Origin: Roseovarius sp.
Lineage (GTDB): Bacteria > Pseudomonadota > Alphaproteobacteria > Rhodobacterales > Rhodobacteraceae
Direction: 5' to 3'
DNA length: 64,000 bases
Assembly (NCBI GenBank): GCA_002720475.1
Contig: PBIL01000006.1
Coordinates: forward strand, 120,598 to 184,597
In this document: one piece after another, positions 8,021 to 16,502 of the stretch
Position numbering within the stretch: the first letter of the stretch is position 1
Layout: each line of letters opens with the position of its first letter
The notes under the pieces: generated by a model
The model's input: only the letters and a program-made list of their open reading frames with translations
Databases searched by the model: none
Told to the model about the DNA's origin: nothing
Position numbers and translations under genes: made by a program

Positions 8021-8815
8021 ATGGAAAACGAAGCGACAATACGCCTTGCGTTCTTTCTGGGCCTGTTCCTGCTGTTCGCGGTGATCGAGGCACTGGTGCC
8101 GCGGCGCAGCCGTGCCCAGCCCAGACGGCGCCGTTGGGTCACCAATGTCGCGATCGTTCTGCTGGACGCACTGACCTTGAGGCTGCTGGCCTTCGCCTTG
8201 CCGCTGCTGGCAGTGGGGGCGGCGCTGGATGCGCAGGCACAGGGCTGGGGGCTGTTCAATGCCGTCGCCCTGCCCACATGGCTGGAAGTGCTGGCAACGG
8301 TTCTGATCTTCGATCTCGCCATCTGGACGCAACATCTCGTCACCCACAAGGTGCCGGTCCTGTGGCGTTTTCACCGTGTCCATCATGCCGACCGAGATTT
8401 CGATGTGAGCACCGCGATCCGGTTTCATCCTGTCGAGATCGCGTTTTCCATGCTGCTCAAGATCGGGCTGGTCTACCTGATCGGTCCACCGGCCCTCGGC
8501 ATCCTGATGTTCGAGATCATCCTCAACGGCACGGCTTTGTTCAACCACGCCAACATCCGGCTGCCGCCCTGGCTTGACGCGGTCCTGCGGCAATTTCTGG
8601 TAACGCCGGACATGCACCGCGTGCACCATTCCGATCTTCGGGCCGAGCATGACAGCAACTACGGCTTCGCCCTGTCCGTCTGGGACCGGATGTTCGGCAC
8701 CTATATCGCGCAGCCAGAAGGCGGCCATGACGGCATGACCATCGGCCTTCAGTGGCAGGATGACCGGCCGTCGCGTCTTGGCTGGTCCTTGTCCCTGCCC
8801 TTTCGTCGCAAATGA
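8021..8815 (+). CDS. Sterol desaturase / fatty acid hydroxylase family membrane protein
   Basis: The 264-residue integral membrane protein carries the histidine clusters of the di-iron hydroxylase superfamily: HLVTH (His105, His109), HRVHH (His118, 121, 122), a single His176, and a second HRVHH (His199, 202, 203). Hydrophobic segments lie at about 8-26, 43-68, 88-104 and 140-172. Such enzymes hydroxylate or desaturate lipid chains at the membrane. The four bases at its stop overlap the start of a ferredoxin-like gene, and two more genes follow with the same overlaps. A dedicated electron-donor relationship with the ferredoxin is plausible but inferred. Confidence 0.9.
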   Translation: MENEATIRLAFFLGLFLLFAVIEALVPRRSRAQPRRRRWVTNVAIVLLDALTLRLLAFALPLLAVGAALDAQAQGWGLFNAVALPTWLEVLATVLIFDLAIWTQHLVTHKVPVLWRFHRVHHADRDFDVSTAIRFHPVEIAFSMLLKIGLVYLIGPPALGILMFEIILNGTALFNHANIRLPPWLDAVLRQFLVTPDMHRVHHSDLRAEHDSNYGFALSVWDRMFGTYIAQPEGGHDGMTIGLQWQDDRPSRLGWSLSLPFRRK

Positions 8816-9450
8816 CGCTTGCCCGCATCACGGCCCGCGCCGCCTTGCATCACCTCGCGGTGATGGGCGCGCTGCATCTGAAGGCGGACGAAGTGCCGGG
8901 GCATGCGACATTGGTGCTTCTGGGCCCGCTTGAGCCGGGCTTCTGGACAGCCTTCACACAGACGCCCGAATATCGTGACGGCACGCCTGACCCGATGGAT
9001 CGCTGGTCAACCCGTATCATCACTGCACTTGCCGAGGATCTCGGGGCGGCCCCGCTTTTTCCCTTTGGCGGCCCGCCTTGGAAGCCCTTCACCGATTGGG
9101 CGCGCCGCTCGGGCCGGGCCTGGCCCTCGCCCGTGGGCTTGCTGGTGCATGACGTGGCGGGGCTCATGGTCTCCTATCGCGGCGCGCTCGCAATCCCGGA
9201 GCGGCTCGCGCTTCCGGCCCCGGCGCGGTGCCCCTGCGAGACCTGCGAGGCGCAGCCCTGCCGGACCGCCTGCCCGGTCGATGCGCTCAAGCCCGATGCC
9301 TATGACGTGCCCGCCTGCAAGGCCGATCTCGACCGCCCCGGCAATGACTGCCGCGCGCGGGGTTGCGCGGTGCGGCGCGCCTGCCCGGTCAGTCAGGCCC
9401 ACGCTCGCGCCGAGGCGCAATCCGCCTTTCACATGGGATATTTCGCATGA
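8812..9450 (+). CDS. Ferredoxin-like iron-sulphur protein
   Basis: The 212-residue product has an unassigned N-terminal domain of about 135 residues and a cysteine-rich C-terminus. The cysteines occur as CPCETCEAQPCRTACPVDAL (about 143-162) followed by DCRARGCAVRRACP (about 181-194). The CxxCxxxxCxxxCP arrangement indicates at least one iron-sulphur cluster, and the overall build recalls the C-terminal part of QueG-like proteins. It overlaps the hydroxylase upstream and the SixA gene downstream by four bases each, so the genes are likely translationally coupled. A role as electron donor to the upstream di-iron enzyme is an inference. Confidence 0.82.
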   Translation: MTLARITARAALHHLAVMGALHLKADEVPGHATLVLLGPLEPGFWTAFTQTPEYRDGTPDPMDRWSTRIITALAEDLGAAPLFPFGGPPWKPFTDWARRSGRAWPSPVGLLVHDVAGLMVSYRGALAIPERLALPAPARCPCETCEAQPCRTACPVDALKPDAYDVPACKADLDRPGNDCRARGCAVRRACPVSQAHARAEAQSAFHMGYFA

Positions 9451-9944
9451 AACGCCTGATCCTGATGCGCCACGCCAAATCCGACTGGGCCGATCCCGCC
9501 CTGCCCGATCACGCGCGTCCGCTCAACAAGCGCGGACGGCGCTCGGCCAGGGCGCTCGGGGACTGGCTGCGCGGCGCGGGGCTGGTGCCGGGCGAGATCC
9601 TCTGTTCCACCGCCGCCCGCACGCAGGAGACCTGCGCGCGGCTCAGGCTGCCGCGCGCGCCGCGCCTGCTCGACAGCCTCTACATGGCCGGACCCGAGGC
9701 CATGCTCGACGCCTTGCGCGCCGCACAGGCCGATACCGTGCTGATGATCGGCCACAATCCCGGCATCGCCGAGTTTGCCGCGCGCCTTGTCGCCACCCCG
9801 CCCGCGCATCCGCGCTTCGACGACTACCCGACCGGGGCGACGCTGGTCGCGGATTTCGAGATCGCGGACTGGGCCGATCTTGCCGAGCATACGGGCCGCG
9901 CCGCGGATTTCGTGATCCCGCGCGAATTGCTGCCCGAGAAATGA
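9447..9944 (+). CDS. SixA-type histidine phosphatase
   Basis: The 165-residue product belongs to the histidine phosphatase (RHG) superfamily. The N-terminal motif LMRHAKSDW has the phospho-accepting His9, and a second family histidine is in VLMIGHNPGIAEFA. Its size matches SixA, which removes phosphate from phosphohistidine in signalling proteins. Substrates of alphaproteobacterial SixA homologues are mostly unknown. It overlaps the neighbouring genes on both sides by four bases (ATGA), which places it firmly in this four-gene operon. Confidence 0.88.
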   Translation: MKRLILMRHAKSDWADPALPDHARPLNKRGRRSARALGDWLRGAGLVPGEILCSTAARTQETCARLRLPRAPRLLDSLYMAGPEAMLDALRAAQADTVLMIGHNPGIAEFAARLVATPPAHPRFDDYPTGATLVADFEIADWADLAEHTGRAADFVIPRELLPEK

Positions 9945-11056
9945 ACGCGCCGCTCTTCATCGGCTCGGAGATCTATCGCGGCTCCTCCTACGGGCCGCGC
10001 CACCCGCTCTCGATCCCGCGCGTGCCCACGGTGATCGATCTCTGCCGCGCCCTGGGCTGGCTGCCCGATGCGCAATACCGCACAAGCCCGCGCGCCAGGC
10101 CGCAGGCGCTCATGGCCTTTCACACGCCGGACTATATCGCCGCCCTGCGCCGCGCCGAGGCCGAGGGATATGTCACCCCCGAGACCCGCGCCCGCCACCG
10201 CATCGGCACGCTCTCGAACCCGGTCTTTGCCGAGATGTTCCGCCGCCCCGCGACCGCCGCAGGCGGCTCGCTCATGGCCACCGACCTGATCGCCCGGGGC
10301 GGCGTGGTCTACAATCCGGGCGGCGGCACGCATCACGGCATGGCCGATCACGCGGGCGGGTTCTGCTATCTCAACGACCCGGTGCTGGCGATCAAGGCGC
10401 TGCTGGCGCAGGGCCTCACCCGCATTGCCTATGTCGATATCGACGCGCATCACTGTGACGGGGTGGCGGCCGCCTTTCACGGCGAGAGCCGCGTGCTCAT
10501 GATCTCGACCCATGAGGCCGGGCGCTGGCCCTTTACCGGCGGGCTGGAGGACCGGGCAGGCGGGCAGGCGATCAACCTGCCGCTGCCGCGCGGCACCAAT
10601 GACAGCGGCTTTGCCATGGCGCTGCAAGAGGTGATCCTTCCGGCCGTGCAGGCGATGCGGCCGGAGGCCATCGTGCTGCAATGCGGTGCCGACGCGGTGG
10701 CCGAGGATCCGCTCTCGCGGCTGGCGCTGTCGAACAATGCCCACTGGGCCGCCGTCGCCGCCCTGCGCCCGCTCGGCCCCCGGTTCCTGGTGCTGGGGGG
10801 CGGCGGCTACAACCCCTGGACGGTGGGCCGGCTCTGGGCCGGGGTCTGGGCCACGCTGAACGGCCACCCGATCCCCGACCGCCTGCCAGAGCGCGCCCGC
10901 GCCATCCTCGCCGCGCTCGGCTGGCCCCGTCGTCCGTCCATCCCGCCCGATGCGCTGATCGAGACGCTGCGCGACGCCCCGCGCGAAGGCGCGGTCAGCG
11001 CGGATCTGCGCGGTGCCGTCGCCCGCCTGCGCGCCCGCGCCCGGGCCTGGGTCTGA
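9941..11056 (+). CDS. Histone deacetylase superfamily / acetoin-utilisation-like deacetylase
   Basis: The 371-residue protein has the zinc deacetylase core: PGGGTHHGMADHAGGF (His131, His132), YVDIDAHHCDGV (Asp168 and His170 as zinc ligands), LQCGADAVAEDPL and LGGGGYNPW. It therefore deacetylates lysine, a polyamine or a related amide. The start at 9941 overlaps the SixA stop. Bacterial members include AcuC, acetylpolyamine amidohydrolases and HdaH, and this one is closest in length and ending to the AcuC-like group. The context gives no acetoin genes. A polyamine role is tempting because polyamine transport lies 30 kb away, but nothing in this operon supports it. Confidence 0.9.
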   Translation: MNAPLFIGSEIYRGSSYGPRHPLSIPRVPTVIDLCRALGWLPDAQYRTSPRARPQALMAFHTPDYIAALRRAEAEGYVTPETRARHRIGTLSNPVFAEMFRRPATAAGGSLMATDLIARGGVVYNPGGGTHHGMADHAGGFCYLNDPVLAIKALLAQGLTRIAYVDIDAHHCDGVAAAFHGESRVLMISTHEAGRWPFTGGLEDRAGGQAINLPLPRGTNDSGFAMALQEVILPAVQAMRPEAIVLQCGADAVAEDPLSRLALSNNAHWAAVAALRPLGPRFLVLGGGGYNPWTVGRLWAGVWATLNGHPIPDRLPERARAILAALGWPRRPSIPPDALIETLRDAPREGAVSADLRGAVARLRARARAWV

Positions 11057-11097
11057 CCGGGGTCCGGAGCATGATCGCCGCGCCCGCCACCCGGCGA

Positions 11098-11126
11098 TTG
11101 CCATGAATCGGCGGCCCGGCTAGGCT
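11098..11126 (+). promoter_or_regulatory. Predicted sigma-70 promoter for the META-domain gene
   Basis: TTGCCA (11098-11103) and TAGGCT (11121-11126) are 17 bases apart, placing the transcription start about 25 bases before the ATG at 11160. Confidence 0.5.
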
Positions 11127-11159
11127 CCGCACAGTCACGCATCCGTGAAGGAGAGCCCG

Positions 11160-12401
11160 ATGTCCCGTTCCGCCGCCCTTGCCGGGCTCCTCATCCTGCT
11201 GAGCGTCCAGACCTCCCCGGCACAGGAGACACAGACCCGCGCCGTCAGCGGCGAGATCACCTATCTGCAACGCATTGCCCTGCCGCCCGAGGCCGATCTC
11301 CACATCGCGGTCGAAGGACGGTTCGGCACCATCCTGGGCGAGACGCGGATCACCGCAGGGGGCAAGCAGGTGCCGCTGCCCTTCACCCTGGACATCCCGA
11401 CCGGTCTGCGTGGCACGCTCGGCGCGGTGATCCGCCTGGACGGCAAGCCGCGCTGGTTCGTGCAGGACATCGCGGTTCCGGCAGGGGAAAATCCGCTGGA
11501 CCTGGGCACGATCCGTGTCGATCCGGTGACGCCGCTGGCCTTCGTGACGACCATAACCTGCCGCGATCAGGAGGTGGAGGTCGGCATTCTGGGCGAAGAG
11601 ATGGTGCTGCGCGCCGACGGGCGCGATATCCCGCTGCGCCAGACGGTCTCGGCCTCCGGCGCGCGCTACGAAGGGGTAGAAGACCCCGAAACCGTGGTCT
11701 GGTCCAAGGGCGATGACTTCATGATCCGCCTCGCCGGGCGCGATCTGGAGGAGTGCCGCGCCGTCGCGCCGCCGGACCGGCGCGCCTATCGCGCCCGCGG
11801 GATCGAGCCGGGCTGGCATGTCGATCTCGGGGAAGATACCGTGCGCATCGTGGCCGATTACGGCGATCTGACGCGCGAGGCCCCCCGCCCGCCTGTCACC
11901 GTGCTGCCCGGCACCTACAGCTTCGACATGCCGGAGGCCGGGGCGCGGCTGCTGCTCGAGGAACGGCTCTGCCACGACGCGGCGACCGGCATGCCCCATC
12001 CCGACACCGCGACCCTGCTGCTCGACGAGCGGCGGCTTGACGGCTGCGGCGGCGATCCGGCCGATCTTCTGATCGGGACAAGCTGGCAGGTCAGCCTTCT
12101 CAACGGCGAGGCCCCGCAGGAGGCCGAGCGCGTGTCGCTGACCTTTCTCACGCCTGACCGCGTTGCCGGAAGCACCGGCTGCAACCGCTTCGTGGGCGGC
12201 TTCACGCTCAGCGGAGAGGGGCTCGGCTTCGGCCCGCTCGGCAGCACGCTCATGGCCTGCCCCGAGCCGCTCATGGCGCAGGAGCGGGCGATGCTCGACG
12301 CGCTCGAACTGGTCTCGCGCTTCGACATCGCCGCGGATGGCGCGCTCCGTCTCATCGGCGGACCGGAGGAGAAAGTGCTGATCGAGGCGCGCCGCCCCTG
12401 A
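11160..12401 (+). CDS. Secreted YbaY-like / META (HslJ) domain protein
   Basis: The 413-residue product begins with a signal peptide (about 1-21, ending SPAQ). Residues about 28-120 resemble the YbaY/YscW lipoprotein domain (GEITYLQRIALPPEADLHI, then GGKQVPLPFTLDIP). The middle has the short COG3895-like stretch with paired cysteines (about 137 and 197). The C-terminus from about 301 is a META domain (TSWQVSLLNG, GSTGCNRFVGGF, GPLGSTLMACPE). META/HslJ proteins are linked to envelope stress and antibiotic tolerance in other bacteria. The start at 11160 has GAAGGAG, and a GTG at 11145 is less likely. It is probably monocistronic. Confidence 0.85.
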   Translation: MSRSAALAGLLILLSVQTSPAQETQTRAVSGEITYLQRIALPPEADLHIAVEGRFGTILGETRITAGGKQVPLPFTLDIPTGLRGTLGAVIRLDGKPRWFVQDIAVPAGENPLDLGTIRVDPVTPLAFVTTITCRDQEVEVGILGEEMVLRADGRDIPLRQTVSASGARYEGVEDPETVVWSKGDDFMIRLAGRDLEECRAVAPPDRRAYRARGIEPGWHVDLGEDTVRIVADYGDLTREAPRPPVTVLPGTYSFDMPEAGARLLLEERLCHDAATGMPHPDTATLLLDERRLDGCGGDPADLLIGTSWQVSLLNGEAPQEAERVSLTFLTPDRVAGSTGCNRFVGGFTLSGEGLGFGPLGSTLMACPEPLMAQERAMLDALELVSRFDIAADGALRLIGGPEEKVLIEARRP

Positions 12402-12423
12402 GGCGCGCGCGCATACCCGCGCC

Positions 12424-13164
12424 TCAGCCCGGCGGCAGCTCGAAATCCGGCAGCCCGTCAAGCGCCGCGCGCAGCGCCGCGCCCCAGCCTTCGGCGATCT
12501 CACGGAACCATGGATCGTCGGCCTCGATCCGGCCCTGCACACCGGCGCGCAGGCTACCCGCCTCGTAGAGATGATAGTCGAATGGCGGCCCGACCGAGAG
12601 ATTGGCCTTGACCGTCGAATCGAAGCTCACGAGCAGCAGCTTCATCGCGGCGGCAAAGCTCATCTCTGGATCGTAGGCGCGCACGAGAATGGGGCGGCCA
12701 TACTTGGTCTCGCCGATCTGGAAGAACGGCGTGTCGGCGCTCGCCTCGATGAAATTGCCCTCCGGGTAGATCAGGAACAGCCGCGGCGCGCCCCCCGCGA
12801 TCTCGCCGCCAAGGATGAGCGTGGCGCGAAAGGCGCTGTCGGCCTCCTGCCCGGCCTGCCGGTGATTGTCGATCACCTCGCGCAGCGTGTCGGCCACGAG
12901 CCGCGCGGCCTGGAACATCGACGGCACGCCAAGAAGCGTGGGCACACGGCTTTCATGCGCCTTGGTGCGTTCGTCCAGAAGGCTCACCACCGCCTGGGTG
13001 GTGGCAAGATTGCCCGAGGACAGCAGCGTGATGACCCGGTCGCCCTGGGCCTCCCATATGCTCATCTTCTTGAAGGTCGAGATATTGTCGAGCCCGGCAT
13101 TGGTCCGGGTATCGGACATGAACACAAGCCCGCGCCGGAGCATCATGCCAACGCAATAGGTCAT
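12424..13164 (-). CDS. Anbu, ancestral proteasome-like beta-subunit peptidase
   Basis: The 246-residue product is an N-terminal-nucleophile peptidase of the Anbu group, related to HslV and the 20S beta subunit. It starts MTYCVGMMLRRGLVFMSDTR, so removal of the initiator Met exposes Thr2 as the catalytic nucleophile. The SDTRTNAGLDN and LSSGNLATTQAV segments are family hallmarks. Anbu forms open helical rings and its physiological substrate is unknown. It is the last gene of a four-gene operon with a circularly permuted ATP-grasp protein, an alpha-E protein and a transglutaminase, which is the standard Anbu neighbourhood. The start at 13164 was chosen over an upstream ATG at 13188 because Thr must follow Met directly. 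Confidence 0.93.
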   Translation of the reverse strand: MTYCVGMMLRRGLVFMSDTRTNAGLDNISTFKKMSIWEAQGDRVITLLSSGNLATTQAVVSLLDERTKAHESRVPTLLGVPSMFQAARLVADTLREVIDNHRQAGQEADSAFRATLILGGEIAGGAPRLFLIYPEGNFIEASADTPFFQIGETKYGRPILVRAYDPEMSFAAAMKLLLVSFDSTVKANLSVGPPFDYHLYEAGSLRAGVQGRIEADDPWFREIAEGWGAALRAALDGLPDFELPPG

Positions 13165-13171
13165 CGGGGCC

Positions 13172-13969
13172 TCACTGCTGCGAAACATCTATGCGGACGT
13201 CAAGCGCCTCGGCGGCCCCCCCGATCCGCATCCCGGATACCGGAGCGGCATCGGCATAGTCCAGCCCCGTCGCCACCCGCACATAGCGCGTATCCGGCGC
13301 GATCCCGTTCGACACATCGAAGCCGACCCAGCCCAGCCCCTCGACATGCGCCTCGACCCAGGCGTGCATGGCATCCTGCCCGGGGCGGTCGTCGAGCAAG
13401 AGATAGCCCGAGACATAGCGCGCCGGGATCTCCGCCAGCCGCGCGCAGGCGATAAAGACATGGGCGTGATCCTGGCACACGCCCCGCCCCGCCGCGATGG
13501 CCTCCTCCGCGCCCCAGCCGGGATGCGATGCCCCGACCTCGTAGGCGATGGCCGCGCGTATCTGCCCCGAGAGCGCGTGCAACCAGTCGAGCGTCGTCTC
13601 GCCCTGCACGCCGCGCACCATCTCGCGCACCCCAGCACCCGGCTGCGTGCGCGGCGTGTGCCTGCGATAGAGCCACAGCGGCGCGGGCCCGCGATGCCGC
13701 CCGACGATGCCGTGATTGTCCTCGAGCGCCACCAGCCCGCGGGAGAGCACGGCAACTTCCCTCGTGTCGCGCTCGAGGCTGACAAGCTCCACCACGTTGT
13801 TGTGGTGATCCTCGAAGGCGAGCTGCTTGGCTCCGCCGGTGATCTCGGTCGTCCAGTCAAGGACCGTCTGGTGCGGCGTGCTCTTGGGTGTCTTGCGAAT
13901 CTGCTGGAGCGCGAAGGTGACCGGCTCGGCAAAGCGATAGCGGGTGCTGTGGTGGATCTCGATCTGCAT
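13172..13969 (-). CDS. Transglutaminase-like cysteine protease family protein (Anbu operon)
   Basis: The 265-residue product has the bacterial transglutaminase N-terminal domain (about 1-85) and then the catalytic domain with Cys165 in GRGVCQDHAHVF, His202 in DAMHAWVEA and Asp218 in VGFDVSNG. These form the papain-like triad. Bacterial members act as peptidases or amide-forming enzymes. The start at 13969 (MQIEIHHSTRYRF) gives the conserved N-terminus. An ATG at 13981 would overlap the upstream stop by eight bases. The gene sits between the alpha-E and Anbu genes. A role in making or trimming a small peptide handled by Anbu is a published-style proposal for this neighbourhood, not proven. Confidence 0.9.
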   Translation of the reverse strand: MQIEIHHSTRYRFAEPVTFALQQIRKTPKSTPHQTVLDWTTEITGGAKQLAFEDHHNNVVELVSLERDTREVAVLSRGLVALEDNHGIVGRHRGPAPLWLYRRHTPRTQPGAGVREMVRGVQGETTLDWLHALSGQIRAAIAYEVGASHPGWGAEEAIAAGRGVCQDHAHVFIACARLAEIPARYVSGYLLLDDRPGQDAMHAWVEAHVEGLGWVGFDVSNGIAPDTRYVRVATGLDYADAAPVSGMRIGGAAEALDVRIDVSQQ

Positions 13970-13973
13970 GGGC

Positions 13974-14909
13974 TCACTCATAAAATCGGAAATCGCCTTC
14001 GATCTGCGCCGCCACGTCGCCAAGCGCCGAAAGGACGCTCTGGATGAACTCGTGCAGCCCATAGTCGAAGATCGCCGAGACATCGTGCGAAAGATACCGG
14101 GTCTTGAGATCGCGCACCATGCGCAGCGATGCCGTTCGCCCCTCGGGATCGAGATAGCGCAGGTTATCCTCCATCTTCGTCGCGCAGAACGCAAGGCTGC
14201 GCGGCATCCGCCGGTCGAGCACGAGGAAATGCACGATCTCGCGCGGACCGCCGCCCGCGCCATATTCCATGCGGAACCCGCCCCGCCCCGAGACCGCGCG
14301 CAGGATGCTTTCCCAGTGAACGTTGTCGATCGTCGTGCCGACCGCGCTGACCGAGGGCAGGAGCACGTAGTATTTCACATCGACGATCCGGGCGGTGAAA
14401 TCGGCCCGCTCGAGAAACGTGCCGATCCGCAGGAAATCGAAGATCTCGTTGCGCATCATGGTGCCGAGGATCATGCCGCGCACCAGAGCGGTGCCCTGCC
14501 GGATGCGTTGCAGCACCTCGGGCAGGTCGCGTTCGGTCACCTTGCGGGAAAGGCTCTTGCAGGCCCCCATGTAGGCGGCGTTGATCGCCTCCCAGGCCTC
14601 TCCCGTGATCGCCGTGCGCACCAGCCGCGCGTTCTGCCGTGCCGCCTCGATGCAGCCGCGGATCGAGGACGGGTTGCCCCTGTCGCGCAGCATCCAGTTG
14701 ATCGCCGCTTCCTTCGTGACCTCCTCATGCGCCGCCATGAAGGCCGGGTAGGCACCGGTGGTTTGCAGGATCGAGGCCCATTCGCGCGCATCGTCCCCCA
14801 GCCGGGTGAGCGCGATCCGCTGCCCGGTCTCGATCAGCCGTGAGGTGTTCTCGGCCCGCTCGAGATAGCGTGACATCCAGAACAGGCCGTTGGCCGTCTT
14901 GCCCAGCAT
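13974..14909 (-). CDS. Alpha-E domain-containing protein (COG2307)
   Basis: The 311-residue product is almost wholly alpha-helical and starts MLGKTANGLFWMSRYLERAE, the signature of the alpha-E family. Highly conserved Arg and Glu residues (RYLERAENTSRL; NARLVRTAITGEAWEAIN; RGMILGTMMRNEIFDFLRIG) recur through it. No biochemical activity is established. The family is nearly always encoded beside a COG2308 ATP-grasp enzyme and a transglutaminase, as here. The ATG lies five bases after the ATP-grasp stop, so the two are translated together. Confidence 0.92.
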   Translation of the reverse strand: MLGKTANGLFWMSRYLERAENTSRLIETGQRIALTRLGDDAREWASILQTTGAYPAFMAAHEEVTKEAAINWMLRDRGNPSSIRGCIEAARQNARLVRTAITGEAWEAINAAYMGACKSLSRKVTERDLPEVLQRIRQGTALVRGMILGTMMRNEIFDFLRIGTFLERADFTARIVDVKYYVLLPSVSAVGTTIDNVHWESILRAVSGRGGFRMEYGAGGGPREIVHFLVLDRRMPRSLAFCATKMEDNLRYLDPEGRTASLRMVRDLKTRYLSHDVSAIFDYGLHEFIQSVLSALGDVAAQIEGDFRFYE

Positions 14910-14914
14910 CGCGC

Positions 14915-16339
14915 TCAGTCCTCCAGAACCCAGGTGTCCTTGGTCCCCCCGCCCTGCGACGAGTTGACCACGAGCGAGCCCTTCTTCAGCGCCACCCGCG
15001 TCAGCCCGCCGGGGGTGACATTGATGCTGCCCGGGCTCACAAGCACGAAGGGCCGCAGGTCCACATGCCGCGGCACCAGCCCCGCGCGCGTGAAGACCGG
15101 CACCGTCGAGAGGCTGAGCGTGGGCTGCGCGATATAGTTGCCGGGCCGCGCCCTGAGCTTGCGGCGAAAGGCGGCGATCTCCTTGCGGCTCGCGGTCGGG
15201 CCGATCAGCATGCCGTAGCCGCCCGAGCCATGCACCTCCTTGACCACCAGATCGCCCAGATTGTCGAGCACATGGGCCAGCGCATCGGGCTCCGAACAGC
15301 GCCAGGTCTGCACGTTCTGCAGGAGCGGGCGCTCGCCGGTGTAGAATTCCACGATCTCGGGCATGTAGCTGTAGATCGCCTTGTCGTCGGCGATCCCCGT
15401 GCCGGGCGCATTGGCAATGGTGATGCCGCCCGCGCGATAGACATCCATGATCCCCGGCACGCCGAGCGTGCTCTCCGGGTTGAAGTTGAGCGGGTCGAGA
15501 AAATCGTCGTCCACCCGGCGATAGAGCACGTCGATGGGTTTGTAGCCGCGCGTCGTGCGCATCGCCACCCGCCCGTCCACCACCCGCAGGTCGTGCCCCT
15601 CCACAAGCTCCACCCCCATCTGGTCGGCCAGGAAGGCGTGCTCGAAATAGGCCGAGTTGTAGATCCCCGGCGTCAGCACCGCCACCACCGGATCGCCCGC
15701 CGCGCATCCCGGCGCGCTTGCCGCAAGCGAGCGGCGCAGCTCGAACGGATAGGTCTGCACGGGCCGCACCCGGATGCGTGAGAAAAGCTCCGGGAACATG
15801 CGCAGCATGGTCTCGCGGTTCTCGAGCATGTAGCTCACGCCCGACGGGGTGCGCGCATTGTCCTCGAGCACGTAGAACTCCCCCGGCCCGGTGCGCACGA
15901 GGTCGATGCCGACGATATGGGTATAGACGCCGCCCGGCGGTTCCACCCCGATCATGTGCGGCAGGAAGGCATCGTTGCGGCGGATCATCTCCTCGGGGAT
16001 GCGGCCCGCCTTCACGATCTCCTGCTTGTGGTAGATGTCGTGCAGAAAGGCGTTGATGGCGCGCACGCGCTGCTCGATCCCGCGCGACAGCCGCGCCCAT
16101 TCCGGCCCGGAGATGATGCGCGGGATGATGTCGAAGGGGATGAGCCGCTCCTCCGCCTCGGCCTTGCCATAGACATTGAAGGTGATGCCGGTGAGACGGA
16201 ACAGCTCTTCGGCCTCGCGCTGCTTGGCGCGCAGGCGCTTCGGATCCTCGCCCTCGAACCAGGCGTGAAAGGCGCGGTAAGGCTCGCGCAGACAGCCGTC
16301 ACGCCCCCACATCTCGTCGAAGATCTCCGTCTCGCTCAT
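14915..16339 (-). CDS. Circularly permuted type 2 ATP-grasp protein (COG2308)
   Basis: The 474-residue protein is a predicted amide-bond-forming ligase with a circularly permuted ATP-grasp fold. Visible family stretches are FNVYGKAEAEERLIPFDIIP, VLEDNARTPSGVSYMLENR, GTGIADDKAIYSYMPEI, VVKEVHGSGGYGMLIGP and VVNSSQGGGTKDTWVLED. The ATP site should use the lysine and glutamate in VVKEV and the Asp/Asn in VLEDNAR. The start at 16339 follows GAAGGAGAG. An upstream ATG at 16444 is not conserved. It is the first gene of the Anbu operon. By analogy with related amidoligases it would condense an amino acid or peptide, but its product is unknown. Confidence 0.92.
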   Translation of the reverse strand: MSETEIFDEMWGRDGCLREPYRAFHAWFEGEDPKRLRAKQREAEELFRLTGITFNVYGKAEAEERLIPFDIIPRIISGPEWARLSRGIEQRVRAINAFLHDIYHKQEIVKAGRIPEEMIRRNDAFLPHMIGVEPPGGVYTHIVGIDLVRTGPGEFYVLEDNARTPSGVSYMLENRETMLRMFPELFSRIRVRPVQTYPFELRRSLAASAPGCAAGDPVVAVLTPGIYNSAYFEHAFLADQMGVELVEGHDLRVVDGRVAMRTTRGYKPIDVLYRRVDDDFLDPLNFNPESTLGVPGIMDVYRAGGITIANAPGTGIADDKAIYSYMPEIVEFYTGERPLLQNVQTWRCSEPDALAHVLDNLGDLVVKEVHGSGGYGMLIGPTASRKEIAAFRRKLRARPGNYIAQPTLSLSTVPVFTRAGLVPRHVDLRPFVLVSPGSINVTPGGLTRVALKKGSLVVNSSQGGGTKDTWVLED

Positions 16340-16502
16340 CGGCTCTCCTTCCTGCGCCAGAGCAAACGCGAGACGGGATCGCGGCTCCAGCGGCAAGCGG
16401 ACTCCGGCCCGCGCAAGGGCCGCTTCCGCCTGAAAATCCAGCATACGCGCATTTGTTGCCGGTTTTCTAGGCTTTTTGACGGCGCCATGACAGGGTGCGG
16501 GC

